From DASXQK01 sp963724385 (lineage in GTDB: Bacteria > Pseudomonadota > Alphaproteobacteria > Dongiales > Dongiaceae), in NCBI GenBank assembly GCA_963724385.1, contig CAVRUJ010000002.1, forward strand, positions 1,860,001 through 1,924,000: DNA of 64,000 bases. The letters are read 5' to 3'. A model generated the notes under the pieces. That model was given only the letters and a program-made list of their open reading frames with translations, was not told where the DNA came from and did not search any database. The position numbers were made by a program, and so were the translations under genes. This document shows, piece after piece, positions 60,048-64,000 of the stretch. The stretch's first letter is position 1. Every line of letters starts with the position of its first letter.

Positions 60048-60424
60048 GTGTCTCGCCCTCCGCTAGAGCCCGTTCTTGCTCCAGGCAACAAAAAACCCCG
60101 CGCAGCGAAAGCTGGCGGGGACCGCCTCGCTTTAGCCGCATTTTTCAAGCGCCCGCAAGCTGAGTTCAAATCGGCGCCGAGAAAACGCTACGCCAAGATG
60201 GACCTGCAGGTCAATCTTGGGACGGTTACCGCGGAAGCTGCCCTGATATCTGCCCAGAATTGCCCTGTGCGTTAAGATCACAATGACCAGCCGGGCGCCC
60301 ATGACGCGCTCACAAAAACCGTCAGGAGGCCGGCGAGCATCGGCACGAGCCCGTGTTGCCGCAATGTAGCCAGGCCAATTCCCCTCGAAGCCCCTGCTGC
60401 GGCCGGTCGCCCTGGGACCCGTCG
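60048..60424. other. Intergenic 377 bp between FAD protein and isochorismatase genes
   Basis: No gene supported. It holds a terminator at 60089-60120 and, upstream of the FAD gene, presumably the promoter. A short dyad CCTGCAGG lies near 60205. Everything else is unassigned. Confidence 0.6.
60089..60120 (-). terminator. Intrinsic terminator of the isochorismatase-M24-binding protein operon
   Basis: On the minus strand GCGGGG (plus 60115-60120 complemented) and CCCCGC (60096-60101) pair, with CAGCTTTCGCTGC as loop region (extra pairing AGC/GCT), followed by TTTTTTGTTG. It ends transcription coming from the isochorismatase gene. Confidence 0.78.
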
Positions 60425-61108
60425 TCAAAGCTGGTCGTAGAGGCTCGCCGCGTTCTCATAAGTAAAGCGAAGCGGGACCGAACCCTCCACCATCCACGCG
60501 TCGACCGTTCCTCCGGCCATCAACCGGCAGGCCCGGCTCGTGTCAGCGACTGCGCCGCCATAAAGACGATTCGCCAGGTTGAGGATTCCGGTCTGGTGCA
60601 TCGCGAGGCTTGCGCTGCCGCAGGCGTCCTTGACCAGGATGACCCGGAAGCCGAGGCCGATAGCATCCTTGACCGTCGCTGCGATGCAGGCCTCGGTCCA
60701 AACTCCCGCAACGAAGATCCACTCAACGCCGAGAACCTTGAACTTTGCTGCCAGGTCCCCGCCGTCGAAGGCGCTGGCTGCCGATTTGACGAGCACTTCC
60801 TCGCTTCCGATCGGACCGGTTTCCGGGCAAAGGGCGGTGAGCGGGTTTCCCTTGTCGCTGAATGCCGACGTCCCGTCCGCGTTCAGAGGATGAAACCGCC
60901 CGGGCTTGCCCGCTGCCATGTCGACGACATAGGCGGCGTGGAAGACGGGAATGCCCGCGGTCCGCGCCGCTTGCTGCAGTCCGCGGACATTGGCCAAGAC
61001 GGCATCGAAGCCCTCGACGAGATAGCGCCGGTCCCGGCGATGCTCTTCCTGCAAGTCGATGAAGAGTGCGGCTGCCTTGCCGGGCGCGACCGAGAGGCGG
61101 CCTCTCAC
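60425..61108 (-). CDS. Isochorismatase-family cysteine hydrolase
   Basis: A 227-residue hydrolase with the catalytic triad of the family: Asp in ALFIDLQEEH (about residue 18), Lys in ENLVKSAASAFDG-like EVLVKSAAS (about 111), and nucleophilic Cys in GVWTEACIAATV (about 147), followed by IGLGFRVILVKDACGSAS. These enzymes hydrolyse isochorismate, nicotinamide or N-carbamoyl compounds; the residues do not decide. ATG 61108 overlaps the M24 gene stop by 4 bp, so it is in an operon with the M24 protein and binding protein. The context suggests degradation of a small imported nitrogen or amide compound. Confidence 0.88.
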   Translation of the reverse strand: MRGRLSVAPGKAAALFIDLQEEHRRDRRYLVEGFDAVLANVRGLQQAARTAGIPVFHAAYVVDMAAGKPGRFHPLNADGTSAFSDKGNPLTALCPETGPIGSEEVLVKSAASAFDGGDLAAKFKVLGVEWIFVAGVWTEACIAATVKDAIGLGFRVILVKDACGSASLAMHQTGILNLANRLYGGAVADTSRACRLMAGGTVDAWMVEGSVPLRFTYENAASLYDQL

Positions 61109-62409
61109 CCGGCTCCCCCCAGCAGCTCGTCCTCGTAGGGGAAGCGCGACAGGAGCTCGCTGCCCGTTTCGGTGATCAGGATCTCGTCCTCGAGCTTGAC
61201 CCCTTCGCGCCCGCCCTTCTCGCCGATGTAGCTCTCGACGCTGACCACCATGCCCGGGGCGAAGTGACCGTCCCGGCCATAGGTCTCGTAGTCCATGGCG
61301 TGGGCGATGAACGGCGTCTCGCCATGCATGCCCACGCCGTGCATGACGGAGGTATAGCGCTGCTCAACGAACCGCGCCGGAATCTTCCAGGCCTTTTCCG
61401 CGACCTCGCGGAACGCCATGCCGGGCTTGACGATGCCGATGTTGTGCTGCACCTGGTCGTAGGCCATGCGATAGAGCGTCTTCTGCTGAGCCGTGGGCCT
61501 GCCCGGTCCGCAGCGAAACGAGCGGGAGAAATCCGAGTAGTAGCCGTAGCAGCCGATGGTGTCGGTATCGAGGGCGACGAGCTCGCCCGGCCTCACCTTC
61601 CGCCCGCTCGCCTCGCTGAACCATGGATTGGTGCGCTGGCCGGAGGTGAGCAGCCTCGTTTCGATGAATTCGCCGCCCTGGCGAATGACCTCGTGGTACA
61701 TGGCGGCGAAGAGCTCGATTTCCGAGACGCCCGGCTTGATCGCCTCGCGGACGACGGCGACCGCCGCCTCCGCGCCGGCCATGGAAACCTGCAGGCATCT
61801 TATCTCCTCGGCCGTCTTGACAGCGCGGACGGCGAGGATCTCGCCCTGGCAATCCGTGACGATGCAGCCCCGCTTCTCGAGGGCCAGCGCCTGCAGGTGG
61901 TTGCAGCGGTCAAGCCCGATCGTCATCGATCCGCCGCCGTGGGTTCGCAGCAGATCGGCGATCTCGCCGGCGAACGCGCCGGCAGTCTCCTGGTCGCGAT
62001 TGCCGACCGAGGACCAGACGAGCTTCGATGGCCGGGCCTCCGCGACCGTGCCGAGCCTGGAGGAGACGTGGTAGCTCTGGGGATATTCGAACAGGACGAT
62101 CGGCCCTTCGGTCGGTACGAAGAAATACCGGGTCGAATTGCGCAGGAAGTAGCCGAACATGTTGCGCGACCCGGTTGCGTAGCGCTGGTTGTAGGGGTCG
62201 AAGAGCACGACCGCGCCATAGCCGGCTTCGGCCATCCAGGCCCGCAGCTTGCCGAGGCGCCCGCTGCGCAAGGCGACCGTGTCGACGAAGGGCGGCTCGG
62301 TATCCGACAGCCACATGCCGCCGGCCGGATCGGCCGCGTGCGGATGGCGCATTGGGCCGGCTAAATCCGCGGCTTCCGCGTTGCCGGGCTCAAAGGCGAC
62401 GATGCTCAT
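61105..62409 (-). CDS. M24-family metalloprotein, DddP-like
   Basis: A 434-residue pita-bread metalloprotein. The M24 metal ligands are all present: Asp281, Asp283 and Asp293 in LDTDTIGCYGYYSDFSRS, His357 in MHGVGMHG, Glu392 in VESYIGEKGG and Glu407 in KLEDEILIT. The spacing (12, 76, 35 and 15 residues between successive ligands, taking Asp281 as base) equals what I remember for the DMSP lyase DddP (295, 297, 307, 371, 406, 421), and SGxRTNPWF and KYPF/RFPYEDELLG also match. So a DddP-type enzyme is as likely as a Xaa-Pro dipeptidase. Substrate cannot be settled. Overlaps the isochorismatase start by 4 bp. Operon with the upstream binding protein. Confidence 0.8.
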   Translation of the reverse strand: MSIVAFEPGNAEAADLAGPMRHPHAADPAGGMWLSDTEPPFVDTVALRSGRLGKLRAWMAEAGYGAVVLFDPYNQRYATGSRNMFGYFLRNSTRYFFVPTEGPIVLFEYPQSYHVSSRLGTVAEARPSKLVWSSVGNRDQETAGAFAGEIADLLRTHGGGSMTIGLDRCNHLQALALEKRGCIVTDCQGEILAVRAVKTAEEIRCLQVSMAGAEAAVAVVREAIKPGVSEIELFAAMYHEVIRQGGEFIETRLLTSGQRTNPWFSEASGRKVRPGELVALDTDTIGCYGYYSDFSRSFRCGPGRPTAQQKTLYRMAYDQVQHNIGIVKPGMAFREVAEKAWKIPARFVEQRYTSVMHGVGMHGETPFIAHAMDYETYGRDGHFAPGMVVSVESYIGEKGGREGVKLEDEILITETGSELLSRFPYEDELLGGAG

Positions 62410-62427
62410 CGGACTATCCCTGCGGCT

Positions 62428-63999
62428 TCAGACCGACCACTCCTCGGCGAAGAGATAGAGGGTCGGGTGCATCTTGAAGCCCTTCACGCGCTTATTCACC
62501 CCGGTGAAGACGGCGCGCCACACCGGCTGCACGATCGGGCCTTCCTGCTGCATCAGCTCCTCGATGTCCTTCATGACGAGCTTGCGCTTGGCGACATCGA
62601 CGGTGGCATCGGCCTGGTCGAGGAGGGCGTCGAGCTTCGGGTTCGCGTAGTGGGACTCATTCCACGGCACCCCCGTCCGATAGGCGAGGTCGAGGACCAT
62701 GGTGCCGAGCGGACGATGGGTCCAGGGAGTGTAGGCAAAGGCTTCGGTCGTCCAATGGTCCCAATACTGCGAAGAAGGCAGGACGTTCATGGCCACGTTG
62801 ACGCCGATCTCTTTCCACATGTTGACCATGGCCTGGACCGAGATCGCCTCCCAATCCGGGTCCTTCTTGCAGAAGATCGTGCAGTCGAAGCCGTTGGGCA
62901 CGCCGGCATCGGCCAGCAACTTCTTGGCCTCGGCGATATTCTGGCTCATGGGCGGCAGCTTGTAGTATTCGGGGTGGATTGGCGCCACGTGATGGTGCTC
63001 GCCCGGCGCGCCCAAGCCGAGGTACGAGATCTCCAGCACCTTCTTCGAATCGACGGCGAGACGCATGGCCTTGCGCACGCGCGGATCCTTGAACGGGTCC
63101 TTGTCCTGCTGCATGCGAGCGACGGCCGTCTGCGCCGTCGTCACCTGGTGAATGGCGACGGTCGGAATCTTCTGCAAGGTGGCGTATTGCAGGGTCGAGG
63201 CTTCGTACATGCCGTCGACCTGACCCGAGGCGAGGGCGGCGATGGCGGCCGCCGGGTCGTCGCCGTTGTCGATGAAGACGAGTTGGTCGAGCCTGGCGGG
63301 CTTGCGCCAGTACCCGTCGCGGCGCTTCAACACCGCCTTCTTTTGCAGCTCGAATTCGGTCAAGGTGAAGGCGCCCGTGCCGATGGAGCCGACCCCGAAA
63401 GCGCCGTTCTCCTTCGGATGCAGGATCAAGGCAGGATAGTGGAACAGGCTTTCGGGCAGAGCCAGCATCGCCTGTTTGCCGTTCAGCTGAATCGTATAGT
63501 CGTCCACTTTCTGGATGGCACTGTCGGACCACAGCTTGCTGCCCATGACGGCCTTGCCGGCGGAGTCCTTCGTGCCGGTGTCATAGGACACCATCATGAA
63601 GGAGCTGAAGAGGCCGAGGATCGATGACCCGGTCTTTTCGTCCAGCCAGCGCGAGATGTTCCAAACCACATGGTCTGCCGTGAGCTCGTCGCCATTCGAC
63701 CACTTGATCCCCTTCCTCAGGGTGAGCGTCCAGGTCTTGAGATCGTCGCTCGGCTTCCACCGCTCGAGCAGCCAGGGGTGAGTGACGTTGTCGGCGGTGG
63801 TGCGCGTCAGGTAGTCGCAAACCTGCCGGACGATGTTGGCGCAGTAGTCGGTGTCGGTCGCGGCCGGGTTGTCGATCTTGGCCACGCGCATCGAGAAGGT
63901 GACCGTTCCCCCCGTCGCCGCCTCGGCCGGCGCGATAGGCTCGGGCACCCCGGCCAACGCATAGGCCGCCGTAGCCGACAGGCCCAGCAAGGTCGACAA
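62428..63999 (-). CDS. ABC transporter substrate-binding protein, family 5 (peptide/opine type), 5' end cut by window
   Basis: Periplasmic solute-binding protein, at least 523 residues; the start lies beyond the window end. Near its visible N-terminus TGGTVTFSMRVAKID... is the typical start of a mature family-5 protein, preceded by a signal-like region LLGLSATAAYALAGV. The family landmarks are WTLTLRKGIKWSNGDELTADHVVWNI (about residues 90-115) and DPRVRKAMRLAVDSKKVLEISYLG. By family it brings oligopeptides, opines or nickel-like chelates to an ABC importer; permeases must lie outside the window. The stop is 18 bp upstream of the DddP-like gene on the same strand; operon. Substrate probably feeds the M24 and isochorismatase enzymes. 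Confidence 0.9.
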   Translation of the reverse strand: MSTLLGLSATAAYALAGVPEPIAPAEAATGGTVTFSMRVAKIDNPAATDTDYCANIVRQVCDYLTRTTADNVTHPWLLERWKPSDDLKTWTLTLRKGIKWSNGDELTADHVVWNISRWLDEKTGSSILGLFSSFMMVSYDTGTKDSAGKAVMGSKLWSDSAIQKVDDYTIQLNGKQAMLALPESLFHYPALILHPKENGAFGVGSIGTGAFTLTEFELQKKAVLKRRDGYWRKPARLDQLVFIDNGDDPAAAIAALASGQVDGMYEASTLQYATLQKIPTVAIHQVTTAQTAVARMQQDKDPFKDPRVRKAMRLAVDSKKVLEISYLGLGAPGEHHHVAPIHPEYYKLPPMSQNIAEAKKLLADAGVPNGFDCTIFCKKDPDWEAISVQAMVNMWKEIGVNVAMNVLPSSQYWDHWTTEAFAYTPWTHRPLGTMVLDLAYRTGVPWNESHYANPKLDALLDQADATVDVAKRKLVMKDIEELMQQEGPIVQPVWRAVFTGVNKRVKGFKMHPTLYLFAEEWSV

Positions 64000-64000
64000 A

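Overview
The window is high-GC chromosomal DNA from an alphaproteobacterium, most likely a Rhodospirillales-type organism. The evidence is the gene order ppsR | hemE-hemH-hemJ-rho ... mnmE-mnmG-rsmG-parA-parB and maf-aroE-coaE-dnaQ ... secB, which surrounds the replication origin in this class, together with Tim44-like, DUF3576, HemJ and SoxR-type proteins. I could not search databases, so names rest on motifs and remembered family features.

Layout. 1-17.1 kb holds housekeeping and cell-envelope genes: RhlE helicase, an MsbA-like exporter, an E2-type acyltransferase, an HSL-type esterase, GNAT, hisB/hisH, a CDF transporter with an HlyD-like partner, hslVU, an SDR, a SoxR-controlled flavin reductase with soxR, then XRE/Smr/MltA/Tim44-like genes and a phosphatase. 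17.1-25.7 kb is the origin neighbourhood: secB and dnaQ-coaE-aroE-maf-ppsR lie to the left (mostly minus strand), hemE-hemH-hemJ-rho to the right (plus strand), with a gene-free, DnaA-box-bearing 383 bp between ppsR and hemE that I read as the likely oriC. 26-33.5 kb carries a giant zinc-ribbon/cyclase/ATPase/TPR protein, quinone oxidoreductase, Ogt, a DUF255 protein and two small proteins. 33.5-44.1 kb is the segregation and tRNA-modification block mnmE-parS-mnmG-(parS in rsmG)-parA-parB, facing holA-lptE-leuS-DUF3576. 44.4-50.4 kb has a sulfotransferase, a fused peroxiredoxin/dioxygenase-like protein that appears catalytically dead, an L,D-transpeptidase, trpS, BI-1, GST and DUF924.

A tRNA-Arg(CCU) at 50.5 kb marks the left edge of an accessory island (about 50.6-58.6 kb) of visibly lower GC. 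It contains a small palindrome-bounded element, a small strongly initiated ORF with its own terminator, an unrecognised two-gene cassette (a soluble protein plus a three-TM/coiled-coil/winged-helix protein) and a complete type I restriction-modification operon hsdR-hsdM-hsdS. No integrase is visible. After it come an FAD/NAD(P)-binding protein and a minus-strand operon of an oligopeptide-type binding protein (cut by the window end), a DddP-like M24 metalloprotein and an isochorismatase-type hydrolase.

The most unusual structure is at two gene junctions (hslV-hslU and lptE-holA), where short tandem duplications with a 17-bp period create chains of tiny ORFs whose stop codons overlap the next start (ATGA), running from the upstream stop to the downstream start. 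Two single-base frameshifts (in rho and holA) and a CTG-only start for rsmG are also notable and should be checked against reads.
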